Part shown: positions 53,479-60,677 of the stretch, in pieces
How positions within the stretch are numbered: position 1 is the stretch's first letter
Layout of the letters: each line of letters starts with the position of its first letter
DNA from: Pseudomonas sp. M47T1
GTDB lineage: Bacteria; Pseudomonadota; Gammaproteobacteria; Pseudomonadales; Pseudomonadaceae
DNA: 64,000 bases
Assembly (NCBI RefSeq): GCF_000263855.1
Contig: NZ_AJWX01000008.1
Span: 119,336-183,335, forward strand
Direction of reading: 5' to 3'
Notes under the pieces: model-generated
What the model was told of the DNA's origin: nothing
Seen by the model: only the letters and a program-made list of their open reading frames with translations
Databases searched by the model: none
Position numbers and translations under genes: made by a program

Positions 53479-54581
53479 CACAGCGCTCCTGCGGTCGCGA
53501 CCGAGGTGGTTCGGCGGGCCCAGCGCACGTTGAGGCGCGGGCGGTAGAGAATCAGCACGTCACAAGCCAGCAGGAAGAACAGCATCATGCCCTGGAACAG
53601 TTGGGTGATAGCCTGGGGCAGGTTCATGGCCATCTGGGCGTTTTCACCGCCCAGGTAGAGCAACGCCATCAGCAGGCTTGAGAACACGATGCCAATGGGG
53701 TTCAGGCGGCCGAGAAAGGCCACAGTAATGGCCGCGTAGCCATAACCGGGGGACACCTGTGGCACCAACTGGCCGATGGGCCCGGTCACTTCGCACACGC
53801 CGGCCAGCCCGGCCAGGGCGCCGCTGATCAACAGGGCGAACCACACCAGGCGTTTCTCGCGAAAGCCGACGAAACCGGCGGCTCGCTGGTCCAGGCCCAG
53901 CACCTTGATCTGAAAACCGACGAAGCTTTTCTGCAACAACACCCACACCGCCACCAATGCCAGCAGGGCGAAATACAGCCCCACATGCAGGCGTCCGCCT
54001 TCAAACACCAATGGCAAGCGGCTGGCATCGCCGAACATGGCCGATTCGGGGAAGTTGAACCCGGCCGGGTCCTTCAACGGGCCGTGCACGAAATACAGCA
54101 ACAGGTTCAAGGCAATGTAATTGAGCATGATGCTGGTGAGGATTTCGTTGGCATTGAAATGCGTGCGCAGCCAGGCGGTCAGCCCGGCCCAGGCGGCGCC
54201 GGCGGCTATGCCGGCCAGCAGCACCATCACCAGCGCCCAGCGGCTGTCCATGCCGATGATGTGCACCGCCACCGCGCTGCCACCCAGGGCGCCCATCAGC
54301 AGTTGGCCCTCGGCGCCGATGTTCCAGATGCGGGCCTGGTAGGCCACGGCCAGGCCCAGGGCACACATCAGGATGGGCAACGCTTTCACCAGCAGTTCGC
54401 TGATGCCGTAGAGGTCGCTGACCGGTTCTATCAGCAAGGTATGTAAGGTGTGCAGCGGGTCATGGCCCAGGGCGATGAACAGCAGCGAACCGCAGCCCAG
54501 GGTCAGCAGCGCCGCCAGCAGCGGCGAGCACCAGAGCATCAGGCGCGACTGCTGGCCGCGAGGTTCAAGGGAAAGCAACAT
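53478..54581 (-). CDS. Nucleoside-type ABC importer permease 1
   Basis: This 367-aa permease of the BPD_transp_2 family begins with a cytoplasmic segment and has about ten hydrophobic helices. ARIWNIGAEGQLLMGALGG is the nucleoside-importer coupling motif. It forms a heterodimer with permease 2. GGAG precedes the ATG. It follows the ATPase gene by 11 nt and overlaps permease 2, so ATPase, permease 1 and permease 2 form one operon. The binding protein is encoded separately. Confidence 0.92.
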   Translation of the reverse strand: MLLSLEPRGQQSRLMLWCSPLLAALLTLGCGSLLFIALGHDPLHTLHTLLIEPVSDLYGISELLVKALPILMCALGLAVAYQARIWNIGAEGQLLMGALGGSAVAVHIIGMDSRWALVMVLLAGIAAGAAWAGLTAWLRTHFNANEILTSIMLNYIALNLLLYFVHGPLKDPAGFNFPESAMFGDASRLPLVFEGGRLHVGLYFALLALVAVWVLLQKSFVGFQIKVLGLDQRAAGFVGFREKRLVWFALLISGALAGLAGVCEVTGPIGQLVPQVSPGYGYAAITVAFLGRLNPIGIVFSSLLMALLYLGGENAQMAMNLPQAITQLFQGMMLFFLLACDVLILYRPRLNVRWARRTTSVATAGAL

Positions 54582-54592
54582 GAAAGGCTCCG

Positions 54593-56140
54593 TTATTCGG
54601 CCATGGCCGCGCTAGGGCTGGCGGTGTCGGTGAAGCGGCCGGCCATCCAGCCGCCCAATTGCACCTGTGTGGTATGTGCGGTGGCCTGCAACGCGCTCAG
54701 GCGGCCAGCGCTGAGGGCGCCAAGGCGGTCGCTGATCTGGAACAGTTCGTCCAGGTCCTCGGAAATGACCAAGATGGCGGCGCCGGCATCGCGCAAGGCA
54801 ATCAGGGCGCGGTGGATGGTGGCCGCCGCGCCTACGTCGACGCCCCAGGTGGGGTGAGCGGCCACCAGCAAGCGTGGTTGTTGCAGGATCTCGCGGCCCA
54901 GGATGAATTTCTGCAGGTTGCCGCCCGAGAGGCTGCGGGCTGGTGCCTGGGCACTGGGCGTTTTCACTGCGAAGCGGCGGATGATCTCGTCGGCCAGGGC
55001 CAGCACCTTGGACGTGCGCACCATGCCGTTGTGTACCAAGCCTTGCTGAAAGGCGGTAAGCAGGGCGTTTTCGGCCAGGCTCATTTCCGGCACGGCGCCA
55101 TGCCCCAGGCGCTCGGCGGGCACGAAGGCCAGGCCGCGAGAGCGGCGTTGGTCTGGGCGCAAGGTGCCGACCGGTTCGCCGGCAAAGCGGATGGTTGCGG
55201 CGTGTTGGGTGCGCTGTTCGCCGCTCAACAGGGCCAGCAGTTCGTCCTGGCCATTACCCGCCACGCCGGCGATGCCGACGATTTCGCCGCTGCGCACTTG
55301 CAGGTCCACGCCGCGCAGCGAACAGCCGAATGGGTCGGGGTTGTTCCAGTCCAGCTGTTCTACCTGCAAGAACGGCGCACCGCCTTCGGCTTTCGGGTAC
55401 TGGGCCACTAGCCCTTCGGCGTCACCTACCATCAGGCGCGCCAGTTCCAGGTCCGTGCAGGCGGCCGGCACGCAGTGCCCTGACACCCGGCCGCCACGCA
55501 ATACCGTGGCGCTGTGGCACAAGGCCCGGACTTCACCCAGCTTGTGGCTGATAAACAGGATGCTGCAGCCTTCGCTGGCCAGGCGCCGCAAGGTCACGAA
55601 CAGCTCATCGGCTTCCTGTGGTGTAAGCACCGAGGTGGGTTCGTCGAGAATCAGCAGGCGGATATCCTGCATCAGGCAGCGCACGATCTCCACGCGCTGA
55701 CGTTCGCCGATCGATAGGCTGTGCACCAGCCGGTCCGGCTCCAGGGGCATGCCATAGCGCGTGGACACTTCGCGAATTTTCGGTTCCAGTTGCGCCGGTG
55801 TCTGCCCCGGGCCCATGGCCAAGGCAATGTTCTGCGCCACGGTCAGCGTCTCGAACAGCGAGAAGTGCTGGAACACCATGCCGATGCCCAATTGCCGTGC
55901 CTGGGCCGGGTTGCGCATCTGCACCTCGCGGCCTTGCCACAGCACGCTGCCGCCATCGGCCTGGGTCACGCCGTAGATGATCTTCATCAAGGTGCTTTTA
56001 CCGGCGCCGTTCTCGCCTAGCAGGGCGCGAATCTCGCCGGGCGCAATGCTCAGGTCAATGCTGTCGTTGGCCAGGCAGCCGGGGTAACGCTTGCTGATCG
56101 CGCGCAGTTGCAGGCGCGGGGTGTTCGCAGGGTTGGACAT
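54593..56140 (-). CDS. Nucleoside-type ABC importer double ATPase
   Basis: This 515-aa protein contains two fused nucleotide-binding domains, as in MglA/RbsA and nucleoside importers. Domain 1 has Walker A LLGENGAGKSTLMK and signature LSIGERQRVEI. Domain 2 has a degenerate Walker A VAGNGQDEL and signature LSGGNLQKFILGRE. It energises uptake through the two permeases. The ATG at 56140 starts MSNPANTPRLQL. The 527-bp region upstream is unusually rich in palindromic sites. Confidence 0.93.
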   Translation of the reverse strand: MSNPANTPRLQLRAISKRYPGCLANDSIDLSIAPGEIRALLGENGAGKSTLMKIIYGVTQADGGSVLWQGREVQMRNPAQARQLGIGMVFQHFSLFETLTVAQNIALAMGPGQTPAQLEPKIREVSTRYGMPLEPDRLVHSLSIGERQRVEIVRCLMQDIRLLILDEPTSVLTPQEADELFVTLRRLASEGCSILFISHKLGEVRALCHSATVLRGGRVSGHCVPAACTDLELARLMVGDAEGLVAQYPKAEGGAPFLQVEQLDWNNPDPFGCSLRGVDLQVRSGEIVGIAGVAGNGQDELLALLSGEQRTQHAATIRFAGEPVGTLRPDQRRSRGLAFVPAERLGHGAVPEMSLAENALLTAFQQGLVHNGMVRTSKVLALADEIIRRFAVKTPSAQAPARSLSGGNLQKFILGREILQQPRLLVAAHPTWGVDVGAAATIHRALIALRDAGAAILVISEDLDELFQISDRLGALSAGRLSALQATAHTTQVQLGGWMAGRFTDTASPSAAMAE

Positions 56141-56291
56141 GACAGGCTCGGTTGAAATGGGACGCTGGTGCTTAAGCAATTTCCTGGCCAGTGGGTCAGG
56201 AAATGGCTGGCCGGGGCCTGTGGCGCTCTCTCGGCAGGGGGAGTGGCACCAAGCCAGGGCATAGTTGCCCAGGCGCGCATCAGAAATGGGC

Positions 56292-56308
56292 TGATCAAAA
56301 AGTGATCA
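56292..56308. promoter_or_regulatory. TGATCA pair, 11-bp spacing (site 1)
   Basis: TGATCA-AAAAG-TGATCA: two palindromic hexamers with starts 11 bp apart, flanked by GGGC/GCCC (56288-56291, 56311-56314). It lies about 150 bp upstream of the importer ATPase start and is a candidate dimer or tetramer binding site. Confidence 0.55.
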
Positions 56309-56357
56309 ATGCCCTGTGCGAGCGCTGCAGTCAGCGGATAACGCAGGCTTGCACGGC

Positions 56358-56366
56358 TTATCCACA
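56358..56366 (+). promoter_or_regulatory. DnaA-box match
   Basis: TTATCCACA is a perfect match to the DnaA 9-mer used at Pseudomonas oriC. Confidence 0.5.
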
Positions 56367-56443
56367 GGTTGGTCCACAGTTTTTGTGCGCAAGGCGCAGC
56401 GCGGGGTATAAGCCGTTGGCGGCTATCTCCGAATGGCGATAAC

Positions 56444-56452
56444 TGTGTATAA
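56444..56452 (-). promoter_or_regulatory. DnaA-box match (reverse)
   Basis: TGTGTATAA reads TTATACACA on the minus strand, a perfect match to TTATNCACA. It is followed 4 bp later by TTGATCAA. Confidence 0.45.
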
Positions 56453-56456
56453 GTGA

Positions 56457-56464
56457 TTGATCAA
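56457..56464. promoter_or_regulatory. TTGATCAA palindrome (single site)
   Basis: TTGATCAA is a perfect octamer palindrome lying between the two paired sites. Confidence 0.4.
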
Positions 56465-56490
56465 TGGTGCTTTTTGGCTGCGCACAAGAT

Positions 56491-56511
56491 AATTGATCAA
56501 TTAATGATCAA
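56491..56511. promoter_or_regulatory. TGATCA pair, 11-bp spacing (site 2)
   Basis: Two TGATCA hexamers (56494-56499 and 56505-56510) are separated by ATTAA. The first sits within a perfect 12-bp palindrome AATTGATCAATT. The outer bases make TTGATCA...TGATCAA, which recalls the RutR operator TTGACCA...TGGTCAA although the spacing differs. Confidence 0.5.
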
Positions 56512-56559
56512 GTGCCTGAGAGCCTTGATCCACAAGGCCTGGCGCGGGTTGCGCAGAGC

Positions 56560-56568
56560 TTATCCACA
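56560..56568 (+). promoter_or_regulatory. DnaA-box match
   Basis: TTATCCACA is a perfect match, about 200 bp from the first copy and in the same orientation. Confidence 0.5.
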
Positions 56569-56622
56569 ACCGGGTGCACAGTAGATGTGGGCAAGTTTGA
56601 CCGGTCTGCGCTTATCCTCCGC

Positions 56623-56717
56623 AGCTGCCGCCAGGCTGCGGAAAGGTCTGCAGGACCTTGGGCGGTGTCATGTTGATCGCGGGCCCGCTTTGCGGACCTT
56701 CGCAGCCTGCGGCAGCT
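56623..56717. repeat. AGGCTGCG-family REP pair overlapping the IMPACT gene
   Basis: AGCTGCCGCCAGGCTGCG (56623-56640) faces CGCAGCCTGCGGCAGCT (56701-56717). The right arm and loop encode the last residues of the IMPACT-family protein, whose stop is at 56668-56670. Confidence 0.85.
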
Positions 56718-57306
56718 CCAGGGTTGCGGTTTCCAGCAGGATGCGGCCGCGGCTCAGGTCGGCCAGTTGTTGCTGCAGGCGCGGTACATGCTCGCGGCCC
56801 AGCGCCAGTTGCAGGTCAACGCCATTGGCGGTGAAATCCTCTTGCACCAACAACCCGTCCAGCTCGCTCACGCGCAGTTTCACCAGCGCCAGTTCGCTGA
56901 AACTGCACGAGCAGGTCACGGCAATGCGGCTCACCAGCACGCGCTTTTCTGCCTGTTGCAGGCACTTGTTGGCGCCGCCGCCGTAGGCGCGTGCCAGGCC
57001 ACCGGTGCCCAACTGGATACCGCCATACCAGCGAATCACCAGCACCACCACCTGATCACAGTCCTGCGCCTCGATGGCGGCCAGGATAGGCCGCCCGGCG
57101 GTGCCACCGGGTTCGCCGTCATCGTTGCTGCGGTACTGCTCGCCCAGTTTCCACGCCCAGCAATTGTGGGTGGCATCGGCCACGCTGTGCTGGTCGATGA
57201 ACGCCTGGGCGTGCGCAACGCTGTCGATGGGCGCGGCGAGGGTGATGAAGCGGCTCTTGCGAATATCTTCGCGAAATTCGCAAGGGCCGAGCAGGGTCGA
57301 GGGCAT
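56668..57306 (-). CDS. IMPACT/YigZ family protein
   Basis: This 212-aa protein has an N-terminal UPF0029 domain with the family signature DGEPGGTAGRPIL, VVVLVIRWYGGIQLGTGGLARAY (cited as RWYGGIQLGTGGLARAY) and a C-terminal DUF1949-like domain. Its role is uncertain; eukaryotic IMPACT modulates translation. The final residues (LPQAAKVRKAGPRST) are encoded by a REP element and are unlikely to be part of the original fold. It starts 23 nt after the TetR-family gene on the same strand. Confidence 0.9.
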   Translation of the reverse strand: MPSTLLGPCEFREDIRKSRFITLAAPIDSVAHAQAFIDQHSVADATHNCWAWKLGEQYRSNDDGEPGGTAGRPILAAIEAQDCDQVVVLVIRWYGGIQLGTGGLARAYGGGANKCLQQAEKRVLVSRIAVTCSCSFSELALVKLRVSELDGLLVQEDFTANGVDLQLALGREHVPRLQQQLADLSRGRILLETATLELPQAAKVRKAGPRST

Positions 57307-57329
57307 TCAGAACAGATCCGCGCAAACAA

Positions 57330-57992
57330 TCATTGGACAGGGGTGAGGCCACAGCCTTTGAGGATTATACGGGTCAATTGCTCGCCGGCCTCATCGAAGT
57401 CCTGGCGGGTCAGGCGCGTGCGCCCGGTGACGCGGCAGATCTGACTGGCGAAGTCGGCGTAATGCTGGGTGCTGCCCCACAGCAGGAAGATCAGGTGCAC
57501 GGGGTCTACCGGGTCCATCTTGCCTGCGTCGATCCAGGCCTGGAACACACCGGCACGGCCCTGGAACCAGGCGCGGTAGTCCTGGCTAAAGTAGTTGTTC
57601 AGGCATTGGCCGCCGCTGATGATCTCCATGGCGAAGATGCGCGAGGCCTGGGGCTGGCGGCGGGAAAACTCCATCTTGGCGCGAATGTAGCGGGTCAGCG
57701 CCTGGGTAGGGTCATCGTCGACAGTCAGGGTGTTGAAGGTGCTGTCCCACAGTTCGAGGATGTTGCTCAACACCGCGATGTACAGGCCCAGCTTGTTGGT
57801 GAAGTAGTAATGCAGGTTGGCCTTGGGCAGCCCGGCGTTGAGGGCGATGGTGTTCATGCTGGTGCCCTTGAAACCGTGGCGGGCGAACTCGTCCTCGGCC
57901 GCCTTGATGATGGTCTCTTCGTTCTTCTGGCGGATACGGCTGGCAGGCTTGCCGGCGGGATTGGCGCTGTGCGCAGGGACTTCGAGGGTCAT
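57330..57992 (-). CDS. RutR-like TetR family regulator
   Basis: This 220-aa repressor has a TetR helix-turn-helix (HGFKGTSMNTIALNAGLPKANLHYYF, with FTNKLGLYIAVL after it) and a C-terminal domain like E. coli RutR/YcdC (RQPQASRIFAMEIISGG; PVDPVHLIFLLWGSTQHYADFA). RutR responds to uracil or thymine and controls pyrimidine and purine genes. The ATG at 57992 begins MTLEVPAHS with a weak GGAA site. The surrounding nucleobase genes support a similar effector, and its operator may be the TGATCA sites. Confidence 0.88.
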   Translation of the reverse strand: MTLEVPAHSANPAGKPASRIRQKNEETIIKAAEDEFARHGFKGTSMNTIALNAGLPKANLHYYFTNKLGLYIAVLSNILELWDSTFNTLTVDDDPTQALTRYIRAKMEFSRRQPQASRIFAMEIISGGQCLNNYFSQDYRAWFQGRAGVFQAWIDAGKMDPVDPVHLIFLLWGSTQHYADFASQICRVTGRTRLTRQDFDEAGEQLTRIILKGCGLTPVQ

Positions 57993-58013
57993 GGACGGTT
58001 CCGAACAGATCGT

Positions 58014-58048
58014 GTGGGTGCATCGTAATGCGTTGATAACGCACCCAC
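58014..58048. promoter_or_regulatory. Perfect inverted repeat between permease end and TetR start
   Basis: GTGGGTGC (58014-58021) and GCACCCAC (58041-58048) are separated by 19 bases and framed by GATC on both sides. On the minus strand it ends the permease transcript and precedes the TetR gene, so it may be a Rho-independent-like processing hairpin or an autoregulatory operator. Confidence 0.45.
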
Positions 58049-58080
58049 AGGATCTAGACAAGGCCTGGGCCGGAAAACCT

Positions 58081-59472
58081 TCAAACGCGAGTTTCAAGTG
58101 CCTCGCTGTCCAGCGCCCCGGTGTTGCCCTCAGGCTTGCCTTCGGGCAGTAGCAGGCACATGACCAGCGCGGTCACACCACCGCTGGTGATGGCCGAATC
58201 GAACAGGTTCTGCACCAGCTTGGGCAGCAGGTGCAGCAAGGCTGGTTGCGCCGCCACGCCCAGGCCCACGCCGAACGAGGTAGCGATGATCAGCATGTTG
58301 CGACGGTCCAGCGGCCCTTGGGCCAGGATGCGCACACCGGCGGCCGCGACGCTGCCGAACATCACCAGGGTGGCACCGCCCAGTACCGGTTTGGGAATTT
58401 GCTGCAGCACCGCGCCAATCACCGGCACCAGGCCCAGCAGGAACAGGATGGCACCGATGTACAGGCCCACGTAGCGACTGGCCACGCCGGTCAGTTGGAT
58501 CACGCCGTTGTTCTGGGCAAAGGTGGTGTTGGGGAAAGCACTGAAGGTGGCGGCCAGCAGGCAGCTGACGCCGTCGCCCAGCACACCGCCCTTGAGCCGG
58601 CCAATGTAGCTGGGGCCGGTGATGGGCTGGCGCGACAGCATGCAGTTGGCGGTCAGGTCGCCAACGGTTTCGATGGTGCTGATCAGGTAGATCAGTGCCA
58701 CCGGAAAGAAGGCTGCCCAGTCAAAGCTGAAACCGAACTTGAAGGGGATGGGCAGGCTTACCAATGGCAGGGCAGGCAGGGCCTGGGGCACCAGTTTGCC
58801 GCTGAACCAGGCGGCAATGCACCCCACCGCCAGGCCAATGATGATGGCCGATAGCCGCACCCATGGGGTGCTCGAGCGGTTGAGCAAAATGATCACCAGC
58901 AGCACGAACGCGCCCAGGGCCAGGTTGCCGGGGGCGCCGTAGTCCGGGGCGTTGAAGCCGCCGCCCAGGTCGGTCATGCCCACTTTGATCAGGCTGATGC
59001 CGATCAGCGTAATGACAATACCAGTCACCAGCGGAGTGATCACCCGGCGCAGTTGGCCAATGAACCGGCTGAGCACGATCTGCACCGCGGCACCGAAAAA
59101 GCACACGCCGAAAATCATCGCCATGATGTCTTCCGGGCTGCCACCGCGCTGCTTGACCATGAAGCCGGCGGACAGCACCGCGCCCAGGAACGCAAAGCTG
59201 GTGCCCTGCAGGCAGATCATGCCGGCACCAATGCCGAACGGGCGGCGTGCCTGGATAAAGGTGCCGATGCCCGACACCATCAGCGCCATGCTGAGCAGGT
59301 AGGGCAGGTGGTCGGTCAGGCCCAGCGCCGAGCCGATGATCAGCGGCGGGGTGATGATGCCGACGAAACTGGCCAGTACGTGCTGCAACGCAGCGAGCAT
59401 AGCGGCCATGGGGCTGGGGCGATCATTGAGACCGTAGATCAGTTCGTTGGGCGACGATGATTCTGGTGGCAT
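58081..59472 (-). CDS. NCS2 nucleobase:cation symporter (xanthine/urate type)
   Basis: This 463-aa transporter has about fourteen hydrophobic segments and the NCS2 signature FAQNNGVIQLTGVASRYVG (19 residues), which is the form seen in XanQ-type xanthine/urate permeases and differs from the UraA uracil form. The TM1-TM3 region QHVLASFVGIITPPL and GTSFAF agree. It should import xanthine or urate with H+. Urate is the product of the 8-oxoguanine deaminase encoded nearby. Confidence 0.92.
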   Translation of the reverse strand: MPPESSSPNELIYGLNDRPSPMAAMLAALQHVLASFVGIITPPLIIGSALGLTDHLPYLLSMALMVSGIGTFIQARRPFGIGAGMICLQGTSFAFLGAVLSAGFMVKQRGGSPEDIMAMIFGVCFFGAAVQIVLSRFIGQLRRVITPLVTGIVITLIGISLIKVGMTDLGGGFNAPDYGAPGNLALGAFVLLVIILLNRSSTPWVRLSAIIIGLAVGCIAAWFSGKLVPQALPALPLVSLPIPFKFGFSFDWAAFFPVALIYLISTIETVGDLTANCMLSRQPITGPSYIGRLKGGVLGDGVSCLLAATFSAFPNTTFAQNNGVIQLTGVASRYVGLYIGAILFLLGLVPVIGAVLQQIPKPVLGGATLVMFGSVAAAGVRILAQGPLDRRNMLIIATSFGVGLGVAAQPALLHLLPKLVQNLFDSAITSGGVTALVMCLLLPEGKPEGNTGALDSEALETRV

Positions 59473-59493
59473 GGGAGGCTCTCGGCACGGGGT

Positions 59494-59616
59494 CGTGTAT
59501 CGGTTACACGTCCTGTTGCAAAAAGCTGTCCAACTGCTCAGGTTTGATATGCGCGTTTCGCTTACAGCCCTTGTAAATAAAGGCTGTAATTATTTTGTGG
59601 GCCATTTTGGATGGCC
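59494..59616 (-). promoter_or_regulatory. Hairpin-rich leader of the NCS2 permease gene
   Basis: Three perfect inverted repeats lie upstream of the permease start: CGTGTA-TCGGT-TACACG (59494-59510), TTACAGCC/GGCTGTAA with a 12-base loop (59562-59589) and GGCCAT-TTTGG-ATGGCC (59600-59616). Together they suggest an RNA leader or stacked operators. They match no riboswitch consensus that I know. Confidence 0.45.
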
Positions 59617-59647
59617 GCTGGTCAGCAACCGTTGCTAGCAAAGTGCA

Positions 59648-60565
59648 CTAGCGTGTGGCTGCCAGGCTCTCCAAAAAGCTTTCCAGCACCAAATGCGGGC
59701 GTCGCCCCTTGCGGGTAACCCAAGACAGGCTCAAGTCATAAAACCGCTCGCTGGGCTTGAGCGCCCGCAAGCGACCTTGCTGCACCCAGAAACTGGCGTA
59801 ATGGTCGGGCAAATAGCCGATGAAGCGCCCGGTCAGGATCAGGAAGGCCATGCCCTCGCGGTCCGACGCACTGGCGGTGCAATTCAACGCCTGGTAGCGG
59901 GCCTGAATCTCGACGGGCAGGCGGAACGTGGGAGCAATGGCATCCTGGCCATTCAGGCGTTCATCATCCAGCTCGCTGTCGGCGGCGTAGAACAACGGGT
60001 GGCCCACCGCGCAGTAGAGCAGTGAGCGTTCGCTGTACAGCGGTTCGTACTCCAGGCCCGACAGGGGACTTGCCTGGGGCACCACGCCTACGTGCAGGCT
60101 GCCATCGAGCACGCCCTGCTCAACCTGGCTGGGGGCAATCATGCGGATCTGAATGCGCACGTCTGGCCCGCGGTCCTTGAGCTGTGCCAGCGCATGGGTG
60201 ATGCGCATGTGCGGCAGGGTCACCAGGTTGTCGGTCAGGCCAATGTTCAGCTCGCCGCGCAGGTGCTGGTGCAGGCCGTTGACCTCGGTGCGGAAACTTT
60301 CAATGGCGCTCAGCAGTTGCAATGCCGAGTGGTACACCTCCCGGCCTTCCTCGGTCAGGGAGAAACCGGCGCGCCCGCGCTGGCACAGGCGCAGCCCCAG
60401 GCGTTGTTCCAGGTCGCTCATCTGCTGGCTGATGGCCGAACGGCCAATGCCCAGCACGTTCTCGGCAGCGGAAAACCCGCCGCACTCCACCACGCTGCGG
60501 TAAATCTTCAACAGGCGGATATCGAAATCGCTGACCTGGGCCAGTGGATCGGGGCGTCGGCTCAT
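59648..60565 (-). CDS. LysR family regulator of beta-alanine utilisation (BauR-like)
   Basis: This 305-aa regulator has an N-terminal winged helix (VVECGGFSAAENVLGIGRSA; AISQQMSDLEQRLG) and a LysR substrate domain. It is divergent from the beta-alanine:pyruvate transaminase gene, as bauR is from bauA in P. aeruginosa, where it activates the operon with beta-alanine as signal. The intergenic region 60566-60677 carries two dyads that could be its binding sites. Confidence 0.87.
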   Translation of the reverse strand: MSRRPDPLAQVSDFDIRLLKIYRSVVECGGFSAAENVLGIGRSAISQQMSDLEQRLGLRLCQRGRAGFSLTEEGREVYHSALQLLSAIESFRTEVNGLHQHLRGELNIGLTDNLVTLPHMRITHALAQLKDRGPDVRIQIRMIAPSQVEQGVLDGSLHVGVVPQASPLSGLEYEPLYSERSLLYCAVGHPLFYAADSELDDERLNGQDAIAPTFRLPVEIQARYQALNCTASASDREGMAFLILTGRFIGYLPDHYASFWVQQGRLRALKPSERFYDLSLSWVTRKGRRPHLVLESFLESLAATR

Positions 60566-60579
60566 AGTTTAGTCGTCGG

Positions 60580-60617
60580 CTAACCAAAGATTAGAAAAGT
60601 CGTGTTTTCTAGACTTT
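60580..60617. promoter_or_regulatory. LysR-type operator candidates in the bauR/bauA gap
   Basis: CTAACCAAAGATTAG (60580-60594) is a T-N11-A-type dyad (CTAA/TTAG). AAAGTC (60596-60601) and GACTTT (60612-60617) form a second inverted repeat with a 10-base centre. The adjacent pair fits LysR recognition and activation sites. Confidence 0.55.
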
Positions 60618-60677
60618 ATCGTCGTGACAACGTAGGTGCAACAACGGTCGTCACTCCTGATTCGAGGTCTTGCACAG

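Larger units (their letters stand above)
56141..56622. other. Long non-coding region with DnaA-box and TGATCA clusters
   Basis: No gene is evident. The region is more AT-rich than its flanks and contains TTATCCACA (56358-56366), TGTGTATAA, the complement of TTATACACA (56444-56452), and TTATCCACA (56560-56568). TGATCA occurs at 56292, 56303, 56458, 56494 and 56505. It must also hold the promoter of the ABC importer. Confidence 0.75.

Noticed and set aside
50236..53547. 1103-codon open frame on the + strand across the 8-oxoguanine deaminase, SDR and permease genes
   Set aside because: It crosses several well-supported minus-strand genes and their REP gap, with Arg/Gln/His-rich low-information sequence. 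It is a GC-bias shadow despite its length.
59473..59647. Known purine or preQ1 riboswitch in the permease leader
   Set aside because: I could not find the conserved core bases of any class I know. Only hairpins are visible.
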